A stretch of 64,000 nucleotides of DNA, taken from Peribacillus simplex NBRC 15720 = DSM 1321 (GTDB lineage Bacteria > Bacillota > Bacilli > Bacillales > DSM-1321). The position numbers were made by a program, and so were the translations under genes. This document shows, piece by piece, positions 1 through 8,699 of this stretch. Each line of letters starts with the position of its first letter. The stretch's first letter is position 1. A model generated the notes under the pieces. That model saw nothing but the letters and a program-made list of their open reading frames with translations, did not search any database and was not told the origin of the DNA. The stretch is from positions 969,501-1,033,500 of the forward strand of contig NZ_CP017704.1 in assembly GCF_002243645.1 (NCBI RefSeq), given 5' to 3'.

Positions 1-378
1 ATTCGGTACCGCAGCTTCCATGAATTCACCACGCTTACGCACTGTATATACGGCATCTTCAAAAGAAATTGCACCAGATGCCACTAATGCCGTATATTCA
101 CCTAAACTGTGCCCGGCTGTATAATCGGGTTTGATCCCCGCTTCTTCCAACTCCTTGACAAAAGCATAACTCGTGGTCAATAAAGCAGGCTGTGCATTAT
201 AAGTCACCGTTAATTCTTTTTGTGTGCCATTAAAGATCAATTCGGAAAGTGGAAAATCAAGTTTTTCATCAGCTGTTCGAAAAATTTGCTGAGCACGCTC
301 GTTTTCCTGAAATAAGCCATGCCCCATTCCTATTGATTGTGATCCTTGTCCTGGAAAGACAAAAGCAATTTTACCCAT
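1..378 (-). CDS. fabD: Malonyl-CoA:ACP transacylase FabD, N-terminal part (gene runs off the window)
   Basis: Only the first 126 codons are present; the rest lies left of position 1. FabD transfers malonyl from CoA to acyl carrier protein, giving the elongation substrate for type II fatty-acid synthesis in the cytosol. The fragment begins MGKIAFVFPGQGSQ, the usual FabD opening with the oxyanion-hole GQGSQ, and carries the nucleophile motif GHSLGEY with Ser at residue 91. The ATG at 378 follows a GGGGAGT ribosome site. It lies 27 bases downstream of plsX, as in the FapR-controlled fapR-plsX-fabD operon of B. subtilis. Confidence 0.97.
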   Translation of the reverse strand, partial: MGKIAFVFPGQGSQSIGMGHGLFQENERAQQIFRTADEKLDFPLSELIFNGTQKELTVTYNAQPALLTTSYAFVKELEEAGIKPDYTAGHSLGEYTALVASGAISFEDAVYTVRKRGEFMEAAVPN

Positions 379-405
379 CTGTTACTCCCCTGCCTCTATG
401 ATTTA

Positions 406-1392
406 TTATTGTTTTTCTATCGTCTCCGCAATTGTTGATATGACGTCATTTCCAACCATATCGCGAGTCTGGCGTATAGCATTATAGACCGCATTCGCAT
501 CTGATGAACCATGAGCCTTAATGACAGGGGCCTTCAAACCGAATAGGCCAGCACCGCCATACTCCGAGTAATCCATTTTATTTTTTATGCCTTTTAATTC
601 AGGCTTTACCATTGCTGCAGCCAACTTACTCTTAAGATTGCTCATCAAGGCCGTTTTCACCATTTTGAATACGCTCATAGCAGTACCTTCAAGCGTCTTT
701 AACACCATATTTCCCGTGAAGCCGTCCGTTACGACAACATCTGCCGGCCCGCTTAGGAGGTCCCTTGCCTCTACGTTACCTATAAAGGATATCTCCGATG
801 ATTGCTGCAGTAATGTAAAGGCATGCTTAGTCAGTTCATTCCCTTTTTTTTCTTCTGTTCCGATATTAAGCAATCCGACACGGGGCTTTTCGATTCCCCG
901 CACTTTTTGGGCATAAACAGACCCCATTATAGCGAATTGAAGGAGATGCTCCGGTTTCGCATCGGAGTTCGCGCCTACATCCAGTAATACAAAACCTTTA
1001 CCATCGATTGTCGGAAGGGTGGGAGCCAATGCCGGACGTTCAATGCCTTCTATCCTTCCGACCACAAACAGGCCTGCAGCCATTAGCGCCCCGGTATTGC
1101 CTGAAGAAATGCATGCATCGGCTTCTCCATCAGCCACTTGCTGTGCAGCCAATACCATCGAGGCGCTTTTCTTGCGGCGAACCGCACGAACAGGTTCATC
1201 GGTACTTAATATTTTTTCATCAGTATGTATAACCCTTATTCGGCCATGTTTCGCTAAGTATTGGTTAATCTCAGATTCATTGCCTATCAAGGTGATTTCC
1301 ACATCGGAAAAAGTCTCGACAGCTTTCATCGCACCCAAAACCTGTGCCTTGGGAGCATTATCGCCACCCATTGCATCTATCGTTATCTTCAT
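406..1392 (-). CDS. plsX: Phosphate acyltransferase PlsX
   Basis: A 328-residue protein, normal length for PlsX. It converts acyl-ACP and orthophosphate to acyl-phosphate, the acyl donor for PlsY in phospholipid synthesis. It opens with [15 protein letters not shown], the PlsX signature, and holds the conserved [26 protein letters not shown] and [10 protein letters not shown] segments. It sits between fapR and fabD with short gaps (24 and 27 bases), so it is probably co-transcribed with both and repressed by FapR. Peripheral membrane association is known for the family but no membrane segment is seen here. Nothing looks truncated or shifted. Confidence 0.97.
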   Translation of the reverse strand: MKITIDAMGGDNAPKAQVLGAMKAVETFSDVEITLIGNESEINQYLAKHGRIRVIHTDEKILSTDEPVRAVRRKKSASMVLAAQQVADGEADACISSGNTGALMAAGLFVVGRIEGIERPALAPTLPTIDGKGFVLLDVGANSDAKPEHLLQFAIMGSVYAQKVRGIEKPRVGLLNIGTEEKKGNELTKHAFTLLQQSSEISFIGNVEARDLLSGPADVVVTDGFTGNMVLKTLEGTAMSVFKMVKTALMSNLKSKLAAAMVKPELKGIKNKMDYSEYGGAGLFGLKAPVIKAHGSSDANAVYNAIRQTRDMVGNDVISTIAETIEKQ

Positions 1393-1416
1393 TTTATTTC
1401 ATCCTTTACTAGCAAG

Positions 1417-1974
1417 TTAAGAGCGATACATTTCGAACTCGCCTTTAAAAACCAGTTCATTACCCACGTAGCTTCTAACCTCCACCACGGAACGATCATT
1501 GGTGTGGTCCACGTTTTTGACCCTCGCTTTAGCTACCACTCTTTCATTTTCCTTTACAGAACGAGTAAATAAAATGGATGCTTTCGCAGTTAATGCCAAT
1601 TCATCATTTATGACTGCTACAGCCAATGAATTTGCTTGGGCAAAAAGGTGATGTCCCCTTGCAATTCCATTCCGCTTAAAGACATGCTCTTTATTTATAT
1701 CCAAAATCGAAATTGCATTGTCATCTAAATTAAGATCAATTACTTCCCCGATGATTTCATCCAAAGGCAATGCCCTGATTTCGTCACTGAATTTTTTCTC
1801 GGCCACGCTTTTAATACGTTCACGCAGTTCCGGTATCGATAATTCAAGACGGTCAAGCCTAATGGTCTGGACGCTCACCGAATATTTTTCAGCCAGCTCC
1901 TCATCCGTTACAAAAGGATTCTGTTTAATCGTTTCGATTAATAATTGCTGGCGTTCCTTCTTATTTCTTCGCAT
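1417..1974 (-). CDS. fapR: Fatty-acid/phospholipid biosynthesis repressor FapR
   Basis: FapR represses fatty-acid and phospholipid genes and is released by malonyl-CoA. The protein has an N-terminal DeoR-like helix-turn-helix (residues about 1-45, [20 protein letters not shown] onward) and a C-terminal hot-dog effector domain with [18 protein letters not shown] place the start at the ATG at 1974 (MRRNKKERQ, 185 residues): GGTGA lies 8 bases upstream and B. subtilis FapR begins the same way. An in-frame ATG at 1989 would add five residues but has no good ribosome site. The promoter upstream carries a near-perfect FapR operator, so autoregulation is expected. plsX and fabD follow. Confidence 0.96.
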   Translation of the reverse strand: MRRNKKERQQLLIETIKQNPFVTDEELAEKYSVSVQTIRLDRLELSIPELRERIKSVAEKKFSDEIRALPLDEIIGEVIDLNLDDNAISILDINKEHVFKRNGIARGHHLFAQANSLAVAVINDELALTAKASILFTRSVKENERVVAKARVKNVDHTNDRSVVEVRSYVGNELVFKGEFEMYRS

Positions 1975-1996
1975 TTTGAAGGTCACCATCCGTAGT

Positions 1997-2047
1997 ATTA
2001 TGACTAGGTACTAATAGTAGTATATATATTTTAAAAACAGATTGCAA
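1997..2047 (-). promoter_or_regulatory. fapR-plsX-fabD promoter with FapR operator
   Basis: On the minus strand a -35 TTGCAA (2042-2047) and -10 TATACT (2019-2024) are 17 bases apart. Directly downstream, 1997-2015 reads ATTAGTACCTAGTCATAAT, matching the known FapR operator (core TTAGTACCTAGTCTTAAT, from memory) with one substitution. The operator covers the expected start point near 2012, which suits repression of initiation. The -35 lies inside the recG terminator stem. Confidence 0.93.
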
Positions 2048-2073
2048 GATATTGCGTAAAATCTCACAATCTG
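2033..2073 (-). terminator. Rho-independent terminator after recG
   Basis: Arms 2061-2073 and 2038-2050 form a 13-bp stem (two G-U pairs) around a 10-base loop, followed on the minus strand by five T (2033-2037). It follows the recG stop by about 18 bases and separates the sda-recG unit from fapR. Confidence 0.85.
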
Positions 2074-2091
2074 CTATAGGTTTTTTTCAGT

Positions 2092-4143
2092 TCAGTCCAG
2101 TTTTTCTCCCGTAAATACGCCCGTTCCCTCTAAATAGTTCCGCAGCGGTGCATACTCCGGGGAATGCCAAAAGCTTTGGGAGGCAATCAATTTTGCAGCA
2201 TCCGTCCTTGCCACTTCCAGGGTCCTGTAATCATGGACCATGTCGGCTACCTTGAACTCGGGAAGGCCGCTTTGTTTTTTACCGAAGAAGTCCCCGGGGC
2301 CACGAAGTTCCAAATCTTTTTCAGAAAGGGCAAAACCATCGTTTGTCTCGGTCATGATTTTCATCCGTTCTTTGCCGACTTCCGTTTTCGGATCAGCCAG
2401 CAGGATGCAAAAGGACTGATCACTCCCCCGTCCTACCCTTCCGCGTAACTGATGCAACTGTGAAAGCCCAAAGCGCTCCGCATCATAAATGACCATTACC
2501 GTTGCATTTGGAACATTCACCCCAACCTCGACAACCGTCGTGGAAACAAGGATTTGTGCTTCATTGGCACTAAACTGCTGCATCACTTCGTCTTTTTCAT
2601 CCGCGGGAAGCCGTCCATGCATAAGTCCCACTTTGTACCTGTTCGCAAAGTATTGTGTCAGCATTGCATGAACATCAAGAACATTCTGTAAAGAATCGAG
2701 TTTCTCCGACTCCTCAATCAATGGACAGATGACGTAAGCCTGTCTCCCTTTTTTTAGTTCCTTTTCGACAAAGGTTAAGATCCGATCAAGCATTTGGTGT
2801 TTCGCCCAATAGGTTTCTATCGCTTTACGCCCGGCAGGCATTTCATCGATCGTTGAGACGTCCATTTCCCCAAACACTGTAATAGCGAGCGTTCGCGGAA
2901 TCGGTGTAGCCGTCATGAAAAGTACATCTGGATTTGTACCTTTTTCACGAAGGATTCGGCGCTGCTCCACTCCGAAACGATGTTGTTCATCCGTTATGAC
3001 AAGACCTAGGTTCCGAAAATTCACTTCATCCTGTATCAACGCATGAGTTCCTATCAAAAGATCTAGCTCCCCGGATTCGAGCATTTGCAATAGTTCCTTG
3101 CGCTTTTTGCCTTTTACCGAACTTGTCAACAATGCGACCTTTACTCCACTCGGTTCCAACATCGCCTTCAAGGATTGTGTATGCTGCTCAGCCAAGATTT
3201 CCGTCGGGACCATAAGTGCACCTTGGAAACCTGCTGTAATCGTTGCCTTCAGGCATATGGCGGCAACCACCGTTTTTCCAGACCCGACATCCCCTTGAAG
3301 TAGACGATTCATCCTGTAGGGAGATTTCATGTCAGTCATTATTTCCTCGACGACCCTATTCTGAGCGTTCGTCAAAGGAAAAGGGAGAGTTCCAACAAAA
3401 GCTTCCAGCTGCTCCATGTCAAACTCCTGGCCAATTCCTTTTGACTGCTCCCGCTGCACTTTACGAAGTGCCTGCATTTTAAGTTGAAACAATAAGAATT
3501 CTTCATACACAAAACGGCGTCGAGCCTTTTTTACGTCATTGGCCGATTGAGGGAAATGCATGGTACGAAGAGCATCGTTACGCGGCATCAGTTTGTATAC
3601 CGCCAGTAATTGCGGGGGCAGATTTTCTTCTATCATTGTCCCATATTCAGAAAATGCCTTGGAGATAAAGCGGCGGAGCCCTTTGACTGTAATGCTGCCC
3701 TTCACTGAGTACACCGGTTCGAATTCTTTCTCCCGGCTACGATCACCAACGTGGCATTCCGAGCCTGTAATGGTTTGGCGATGACGATCCCACTTTCCTG
3801 TTATTGTTACGGTTTCGCCTATCGCAAGCTTGGGCTTCAGATATGGCTGGTTAAAAAAAATGACATTTATTAAATATCTTCCAGTCAACACTTTAAACGT
3901 AAGCCTGGATTTTTTCTTACCGAAGTACCCTAACGTCGGCACCGTATGAACCTTGCCTTCTACTGTAACCCGCTCATCATGCTCGACCGTTTCTAAATCC
4001 CTCAATCGGTAATCTTCATAGCGATATGGGAGGTGCTCAAGGAGATCCGCGACGGTATGGATCTCCATTTCGCCCAATGCTGCTGCCGTTTCAGCCCCAA
4101 TGCCTTTTACTGCTGTTATGGGTTCCTGTAAAGTCGAGTTCAC
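2092..4143 (-). CDS. recG: ATP-dependent DNA helicase RecG
   Basis: RecG is a double-strand DNA translocase that reverses stalled forks and branch-migrates Holliday junctions. The 683-residue protein has an N-terminal wedge/OB region (about 1-240), Walker A GDVGSGKT (284-291), motif II DEQH (385-388), TATPIPRT and the C-terminal helicase motifs with QLRGRVGRG. The start is GTG at 4143, overlapping the sdaAA stop in a GTGA arrangement, which suggests translational coupling. Length and motifs are complete. A terminator follows. The sdaAB-sdaAA-recG order matches B. subtilis. Confidence 0.97.
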   Translation of the reverse strand: MNSTLQEPITAVKGIGAETAAALGEMEIHTVADLLEHLPYRYEDYRLRDLETVEHDERVTVEGKVHTVPTLGYFGKKKSRLTFKVLTGRYLINVIFFNQPYLKPKLAIGETVTITGKWDRHRQTITGSECHVGDRSREKEFEPVYSVKGSITVKGLRRFISKAFSEYGTMIEENLPPQLLAVYKLMPRNDALRTMHFPQSANDVKKARRRFVYEEFLLFQLKMQALRKVQREQSKGIGQEFDMEQLEAFVGTLPFPLTNAQNRVVEEIMTDMKSPYRMNRLLQGDVGSGKTVVAAICLKATITAGFQGALMVPTEILAEQHTQSLKAMLEPSGVKVALLTSSVKGKKRKELLQMLESGELDLLIGTHALIQDEVNFRNLGLVITDEQHRFGVEQRRILREKGTNPDVLFMTATPIPRTLAITVFGEMDVSTIDEMPAGRKAIETYWAKHQMLDRILTFVEKELKKGRQAYVICPLIEESEKLDSLQNVLDVHAMLTQYFANRYKVGLMHGRLPADEKDEVMQQFSANEAQILVSTTVVEVGVNVPNATVMVIYDAERFGLSQLHQLRGRVGRGSDQSFCILLADPKTEVGKERMKIMTETNDGFALSEKDLELRGPGDFFGKKQSGLPEFKVADMVHDYRTLEVARTDAAKLIASQSFWHSPEYAPLRNYLEGTGVFTGEKLD

Positions 4144-5024
4144 TTCTTATTCAGCGGTAAGCCAAAGATTTTCGCTTCCAACTCCCGCCCAGTCGGTGTA
4201 GCCGCTAAACCTCCTTGTGCAGTTTCCCTAAGAGCCGATGGCATCGTTTGCCCGATTTTGTACATCGCATCAATCACTTCATCACACGGTATGCGGCTTG
4301 TGATCCCCGCTAACGCCATATCTGCGGCAACCATAGCGTTGGCTGCACCCATGGCATTACGCTTCACACAAGGTACTTCCACAAGCCCAGCAACTGGGTC
4401 ACACACAAGACCAAGCATGTTCTTTAATGTGATTGCCATCGCTTCTGCACTTTGTGCCGGTGTCCCTCCTGCCATTTCAACGATGGCTGCCGCTGCCATA
4501 CCCGAAGCAGAACCGACCTCCGCCTGACAGCCCCCTGCGGCTCCAGAGATCGAAGCATTATTCGCTACTACAAAACCAAACGCCCCTGCTGTAAATAGGA
4601 ACTCAATTTTCTGTTCCCGATTCGGTTTTAATTTATTTTGCAAAGCAAAAAGGGTTCCAGGCACAACACCAGCAGATCCGGCAGTTGGTGTCGCACAAAT
4701 CGTTCCCATGGCTGCGTTCACTTCGTTTGTTGCCACGGCTTTGCTTACCGCATCCAAAAGCAGTTCACCGGATAAGGAATTTCCTGATTTAATGTAATTC
4801 TGAAGAAGGACTGCATCCCCTCCCGTCAGCCCGGAAACGGACCGTACACCTTGAAGTCCTTTTTCAACTGCCTGTTCCATTACATCCAGGTTGACTCCCA
4901 TCTGGCGGATGATTTCTTCACGGCTTTTTCCCGTTACTTCCATTTCCTGCTCTATCATCAGCGTTGAAATTTTTTTCTGCTTTGATTCAGCTAATTCTAC
5001 TAATTCCGCTACATTTCGAAACAT
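4140..5024 (-). CDS. sdaAA: L-serine dehydratase, iron-sulfur alpha subunit
   Basis: With SdaAB this forms the [4Fe-4S] L-serine ammonia-lyase that converts serine to pyruvate and ammonia. The 294-residue protein shows the family segments CATPTAGSAG, GAAGGCQAEVGSASGM and VCDPVAGLVEVPCVKRN; the cysteines within them are the expected cluster ligands. The ATG at 5024 follows GGAAGGAG. It lies 37 bases after sdaAB and overlaps the recG start by four bases, so the three genes are probably one transcript. Serine dehydratase has no clear link to RecG; the pairing looks like inherited gene order. Confidence 0.96.
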   Translation of the reverse strand: MFRNVAELVELAESKQKKISTLMIEQEMEVTGKSREEIIRQMGVNLDVMEQAVEKGLQGVRSVSGLTGGDAVLLQNYIKSGNSLSGELLLDAVSKAVATNEVNAAMGTICATPTAGSAGVVPGTLFALQNKLKPNREQKIEFLFTAGAFGFVVANNASISGAAGGCQAEVGSASGMAAAAIVEMAGGTPAQSAEAMAITLKNMLGLVCDPVAGLVEVPCVKRNAMGAANAMVAADMALAGITSRIPCDEVIDAMYKIGQTMPSALRETAQGGLAATPTGRELEAKIFGLPLNKK

Positions 5025-5061
5025 GATTTCTTCTCCTTCCTAAGTGGAAACGATTGCCCTA

Positions 5062-5724
5062 TCAATCCACAATCCTTGCTACTTGAGTGATGTTCGGGAG
5101 TGCTGTAATTTCAGCGATGACGTGATCCTCCAAGTTATGGTCCACTTCAATCGTCATCAAGGCCATCTTCCCTTTCTCTTTTCGGGAGACTTCCATCTGG
5201 CCAATATTGATTTGATGCTTGGCAAATATGTTAGAAACATTGGCAATGGCTCCAAATCGATCATCATGAACGACGAGTATGGCAGGGTTGTGCCCGGAGA
5301 GCCTCAATTTAAACCCGTTCAGTTCGACGATTTCGATCTTTCCCCCGCCAATCGATATTCCGACAAGTTCCAGTTCACCATCATCATCACCAACTGTTAT
5401 TTTTGCTGTATTGGGATGTTCCGGTACGGCTTCTTCTTCTCGAAAAGTAATTTTCATTTTCTTTTTGCGGGCTATTTCCAGCGATTCTTTAATTCTCTCA
5501 TCAAATGTATCAAAATCAAGTAAGCCTCCTACAATGGCTACATCCGTTCCATGGCCTTTATAGGTTTTGGCAAACGATCCGTAAAAAGAAATATGGGCCC
5601 ATTTTGGTTCCCGGTCGAATAGATTCCTGGCAACCCTACCGATCCTTGCAGCTCCTGCTGTATGGGAACTAGAGGGGCCGATCATAACAGGACCAATTAT
5701 ATCGAATACACTTCTAAATTTCAT
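5062..5724 (-). CDS. sdaAB: L-serine dehydratase, iron-sulfur beta subunit
   Basis: The 220-residue small subunit of L-serine dehydratase. The N-terminal part has FDIIGPVMIGPSSSHTAGAARIGR, which helps form the serine site with the alpha subunit. The C-terminal 75 residues or so (LRLSGHNPAILVVHDDRFGAIANV onward) form an ACT-type domain, usually a small-molecule regulatory module. The ATG at 5724 follows AAGGAGGAG. It is first in its unit: a terminator closes the upstream fakA gene and a candidate promoter carrying a palindrome lies just upstream. Substrate-level control through the ACT domain is inference. Confidence 0.95.
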   Translation of the reverse strand: MKFRSVFDIIGPVMIGPSSSHTAGAARIGRVARNLFDREPKWAHISFYGSFAKTYKGHGTDVAIVGGLLDFDTFDERIKESLEIARKKKMKITFREEEAVPEHPNTAKITVGDDDGELELVGISIGGGKIEIVELNGFKLRLSGHNPAILVVHDDRFGAIANVSNIFAKHQINIGQMEVSRKEKGKMALMTIEVDHNLEDHVIAEITALPNITQVARIVD

Positions 5725-5761
5725 GATTTGCTCCTCCTTCTATACACTGGGAGTTAGTTTA

Positions 5762-5792
5762 ATAATAAAGCCTGATATATTGTAATTACAAT
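5762..5792 (-). promoter_or_regulatory. Candidate sdaAB promoter with 14-bp palindrome
   Basis: A -35 TTGTAA (5786-5791) and -10 TATTAT (5762-5767) are separated by 18 bases. The perfect palindrome ATTGTAATTACAAT (5779-5792) covers the -35, where a repressor would sit. I do not recognise the binding protein. Confidence 0.5.
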
Positions 5793-5820
5793 TACGCTGT
5801 CCGTAATCCTTCTTTTTCAT

Positions 5821-5858
5821 AAAAATAAAACTGCATAGCCTAATGACATATGCAGTTT
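5821..5858 (-). terminator. Terminator after fakA
   Basis: AAACTGCATA (minus, 5858-5849) pairs with TATGCAGTTT (5837-5828) around an 11-base loop, followed by TATTTTT. It separates fakA from sdaAB. Confidence 0.85.
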
Positions 5859-5933
5859 ATTGCCTTTTATTTTTTTTCAGGACACTCCTAACATTGTGAC
5901 GAATAAGTCTCCCTTATGTTCATGGCTCACTTC

Positions 5934-7604
5934 TTATTCAATTGAAAAAATAAAAGAATATAAAGGTTGTTTCCCATTATGGACTTCAACTTCAACGTCT
6001 TCGAAATTCTCATTACAAAACGCAACAAGACTTTCGACATCTTCAGCAGTGGCATCTTCACCATATAAAATGGTAAGGATTTCTGAATCTTCGTCAATCA
6101 TATCGGAGAGAAGATCTTTTGCCGCTTGAGTCATATCTTTATCCTTCACTTTGATGGTTCCTTCAGCAATTCCCATGAAGTCCCCGGTCTCGATTACAAG
6201 ACCATCAATGTTGGTATCCCGGACAGCATAAGTAATCTGGCCCGTTTTCACATGTGAAAGGGCTTCGTTCATCGCTTTTTTATTCTCTTCAGCATCAAGG
6301 GAAGGGTTGAAAGCCAACAATGCAGCCATTCCTTGTGGTACTGTTTTCGTTGGGATAACAGTCACATGATCCCCAAGTACATCTGCAGCCTGATTGGCCG
6401 CCATGATGATATTTTTATTGTTAGGCAAGATGATTACATGATCTGCATATGCCTCTTCGACAGCTTTAACGATATCTTCCGTGCTAGGATTCATCGTTTG
6501 TCCGCCTTCGATTACGGACTTAGCGCCGATGCTTTTGAATAATTCGCTGATGCCAGCACCCATCGCCACTGACACTACAGCATACTTCTCTTTGGTGGAC
6601 GGTTTAGTTTGAAGCGGTGTATTCGTCTCACCTACAATCGCAGTATGCTGTTCACGCATATTGTCGATTTTCATTTTTATTAAACTACCATATTGCTGTC
6701 CATAATTCAGGCACGTGCCAGGCTGTTCAGAGTGAATATGTACTTTGACAACTTCATCATCTGAGATGACTAATAAAGAATCTCCGTATTCACTTAAATC
6801 ATTTCTGAATTTTTCTTCATCAAATGATTTATTGGCAAGTTTTTCACTTTCCAATCGGACCATGAATTCCGTGCAGTAGCCATACACGATATCTTCCGTG
6901 TTCATATGCCCTTGTACATTCATGTGATGTTCGGCACTGATCATGTCATCCATGCTTGGGCCATTTGCAGATCGGACTGGAAGGGCTTCGCCTTTCAGCT
7001 CAGCAAGGAAACCTTCATAAACAAACACCAACCCTTGCCCGCCGCTATCAACGACTCCCACTTCTTTTAAGACTGGAAGAAGATCCGGTGTACGTTTTAA
7101 TGAAGCATTGGCCTCCGTAACGATTTCTTCCATTACCTGAATAAGGTCTATGTGCTTTGCTGCTGATGAAACCGCTTGCTTGGCTGCATCTTTTGCAACC
7201 GTTAAAATGGTTCCTTCAACAGGTTTCATAACAGCTTTATAAGCTGTCTGAACCCCTGCTTCAAAAGCTTGGGCAAATTCTTCACTATTGATTTCCGATT
7301 TATGTTCAATCGCTTTAGCAAAACCGCGGAACAGTTGCGAAAGGATAACTCCTGAATTGCCGCGTGCGCCCATCAGCAGTCCTCTTGAAAGGGACGTACC
7401 CACTTTCCCGATGTGTTCCTGGACGTTATTTTGCACTTCCTTCGCTCCCGAAGTCATCGATAAATTCATATTTGTTCCTGTATCTCCATCTGGAACAGGG
7501 AAAACATTCAACGCATCAACCATTTGGGCATTAGCCGCTAAATGGTTGGCACCTTGAATGATCATTTCTGCAAAGCGCTTTCCGTTTAAACTTGTAATTG
7601 ACAC
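5934..7604 (-). CDS. fakA: Fatty-acid kinase ATP-binding subunit FakA / DAK2-domain protein (YloV)
   Basis: The 556-residue protein has an N-terminal DhaL-type kinase domain (NVFPVPDGDTGTNMNLSM near residues 33-50, RGARGNSG-type motif LMGARGNSGVILSQ) and the C-terminal domain typical of FakA/YloV. In Staphylococcus the family phosphorylates fatty acids delivered by FakB (DegV) proteins for membrane lipid synthesis; the same role here is inferred from family membership. The start is GTG at 7604 after AGGAGG. It lies 18 bases after yloU, its usual partner, and is closed by a terminator. No fakB gene lies in the window. Confidence 0.93.
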   Translation of the reverse strand: MSITSLNGKRFAEMIIQGANHLAANAQMVDALNVFPVPDGDTGTNMNLSMTSGAKEVQNNVQEHIGKVGTSLSRGLLMGARGNSGVILSQLFRGFAKAIEHKSEINSEEFAQAFEAGVQTAYKAVMKPVEGTILTVAKDAAKQAVSSAAKHIDLIQVMEEIVTEANASLKRTPDLLPVLKEVGVVDSGGQGLVFVYEGFLAELKGEALPVRSANGPSMDDMISAEHHMNVQGHMNTEDIVYGYCTEFMVRLESEKLANKSFDEEKFRNDLSEYGDSLLVISDDEVVKVHIHSEQPGTCLNYGQQYGSLIKMKIDNMREQHTAIVGETNTPLQTKPSTKEKYAVVSVAMGAGISELFKSIGAKSVIEGGQTMNPSTEDIVKAVEEAYADHVIILPNNKNIIMAANQAADVLGDHVTVIPTKTVPQGMAALLAFNPSLDAEENKKAMNEALSHVKTGQITYAVRDTNIDGLVIETGDFMGIAEGTIKVKDKDMTQAAKDLLSDMIDEDSEILTILYGEDATAEDVESLVAFCNENFEDVEVEVHNGKQPLYSFIFSIE

Positions 7605-7622
7605 AAAACTTTCCTCCTATAC

Positions 7623-7985
7623 TTAAGGGTTCGTCACACGAACTCCCTGTACAAAAATGTTAACGGAATCAACAGCTAATCCTACAGTTTTGTCCAGAGT
7701 GTACTTTACCTTTGATTGCACATTATGTGCAACTTCCGAGATTTTCGTTCCATAACTTACGATAATATACATATCGATATGAACTTCTTCCTCTTCTTGA
7801 CGGACAATTACACCCTTAGTAAAGTTTTCTTTTCTTAAAATTTCGGCAATGCCGTCTTTAAATTGTTTTTTGGAAGCCATTCCTATAATTCCGTAGCAAT
7901 CCACGGCTGCACCGCCTGCTACTGTAGCGATAACATCATTAGAGATATCAATTTGTCCATACTTCGTTTGTAATTCGATAGACAT
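7623..7985 (-). CDS. yloU: Asp23/Gls24 family envelope-stress protein YloU
   Basis: A 120-residue Asp23/Gls24-family protein (DUF322). The match rests on the opening IELQTKYGQIDISNDVIATVAGGAA, the YGIIGMASKK segment and the C-terminal VKYTLDKTVGLAVDSVNIFVQGV. Family members sit at the membrane and are linked to cell-envelope stress, but the biochemical role is not settled. There are no membrane helices here. The gene pairs with fakA downstream, as in many Firmicutes, so a membrane-lipid connection is plausible. Its upstream region carries two sigma-A-like promoters and a repeated AGACATT element. Confidence 0.92.
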   Translation of the reverse strand: MSIELQTKYGQIDISNDVIATVAGGAAVDCYGIIGMASKKQFKDGIAEILRKENFTKGVIVRQEEEEVHIDMYIIVSYGTKISEVAHNVQSKVKYTLDKTVGLAVDSVNIFVQGVRVTNP

Positions 7986-8017
7986 TTTCTTTTCCCTCCC
8001 AAAAAATCAAATCAACT

Positions 8018-8105
8018 AAAGACATTTTACTATAATGTCTATGGTTTTAAAAGTAAATGTCTTACGGTACTATATATAATTTCAATTTTGAAGTATGTAT
8101 GTCAA
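8018..8105 (-). promoter_or_regulatory. yloU-fakA promoter region with AGACATT repeats
   Basis: Two minus-strand promoters can be read: distal TTGACA (8100-8105) with AATTAT (8076-8081, 18-base gap), and proximal TTTACT (8052-8057) with TATAGT (8029-8034, 17-base gap). AGACATT at 8020-8026 and AATGTCT at 8034-8040 form an inverted repeat, and a third copy lies at 8055-8063. The repeats flank and overlap the proximal promoter, as an operator would. Confidence 0.55.
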
Positions 8106-8239
8106 GGTTTTTTTCTTGAAAGTAATTAACTGAAGTATTGCATTCTAACGGTAGGTATGATAAATTATTAAAGTATTTTACAAAGACTTAAGACGACTGC
8201 GAAAAACTTAAGCTTGTTGTAGTTAGGAGGGAATTTAAC

Positions 8240-8428
8240 ATGGCACGTAAATGTGTAATCACTGGAAGAAGAACTCGTTCTGGTAACAGCCGCTCTCACG
8301 CAATGAACGCTAGCAAGCGTACATGGGGCGCTAACCTTCAAAAAGTACGTATTTTAGTTGACGGTAAACCTAAACGTGTATACGTTTCTGCAAGAGCTCT
8401 TAAATCGGGCAAAGTAGAACGCGTATAA
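8240..8428 (+). CDS. rpmB: Large ribosomal subunit protein bL28
   Basis: A 62-residue basic protein beginning [16 protein letters not shown] and ending KSGKVERV, essentially the Bacillus L28. It lacks the CxxC pairs of zinc-binding L28, having only Cys5, so it is the zinc-independent form. The ATG follows TTAGGAGGG. It is one of only two plus-strand genes in the window and is divergent from yloU-fakA; a strong terminator follows the stop within seven bases, so it is monocistronic. I found no clear consensus promoter in the roughly 100 bases upstream. rpmB opposite spoVM-thiN is the B. subtilis arrangement. Confidence 0.98.
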   Translation: MARKCVITGRRTRSGNSRSHAMNASKRTWGANLQKVRILVDGKPKRVYVSARALKSGKVERV

Positions 8429-8434
8429 TGTTAC

Positions 8435-8458
8435 GGCATCCTCTTAGGATGCCTTTTT
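8435..8458 (+). terminator. rpmB terminator
   Basis: GGCATCCT (8435-8442) and AGGATGCC (8446-8453) form an 8-bp perfect stem with a 3-base loop followed by TTTTT. Confidence 0.93.
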
Positions 8459-8571
8459 ACTTGTAATGGCCGGTATTTAATGGGGATGGTTATAATTCGT
8501 TGATCAGGTCTAACCTGCATCAAGAAAGGAAGCCTTCACCCATTAATGGAAGGCCGCCGCTTCATTTTCCC

Positions 8572-8604
8572 GAAAAATAACACCTCCCTATATTCGAGAG
8601 GTGT
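8572..8604 (-). terminator. spoVM terminator
   Basis: On the minus strand ACACCTC (8604-8598) pairs with GAGGTGT (8586-8580), followed by TATTTTTC. It lies 15 bases after the spoVM stop. Confidence 0.82.
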
Positions 8605-8618
8605 CATGGAGATAAGTA

Positions 8619-8699
8619 TCAGCCTTTTTTAAACGCTCCGAGCATAGCCCTTACCAAACTGCCCAGAACTTTTGGCAATTTAATCGTATAAAATTTCAT
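8619..8699 (-). CDS. spoVM: Stage V sporulation protein M (SpoVM), 26-residue amphipathic peptide
   Basis: SpoVM marks the convex forespore membrane and recruits SpoIVA for coat assembly; it is made in the mother cell. The 26 residues begin MKFYTIKLPK and end AMLGAFKKG, matching the B. subtilis peptide almost residue for residue, including Pro9 and the amphipathic helix. Two ATG codons stand in tandem (8702 and 8699). The second is preferred because AGGAGG is 6 bases away (3 for the first) and it gives the canonical length. It lies between thiN and rpmB as in B. subtilis and has its own terminator. No convincing sigma-E promoter could be read upstream. Confidence 0.97.
   Translation of the reverse strand: MKFYTIKLPKVLGSLVRAMLGAFKKG

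Noticed and set aside
1008-1232. Plus-strand frame inside plsX (and many similar ones across the window)
   Set aside because: They lie antisense to well-conserved genes, lack ribosome sites and show no recognisable domains. They are shadows of the minus-strand genes.
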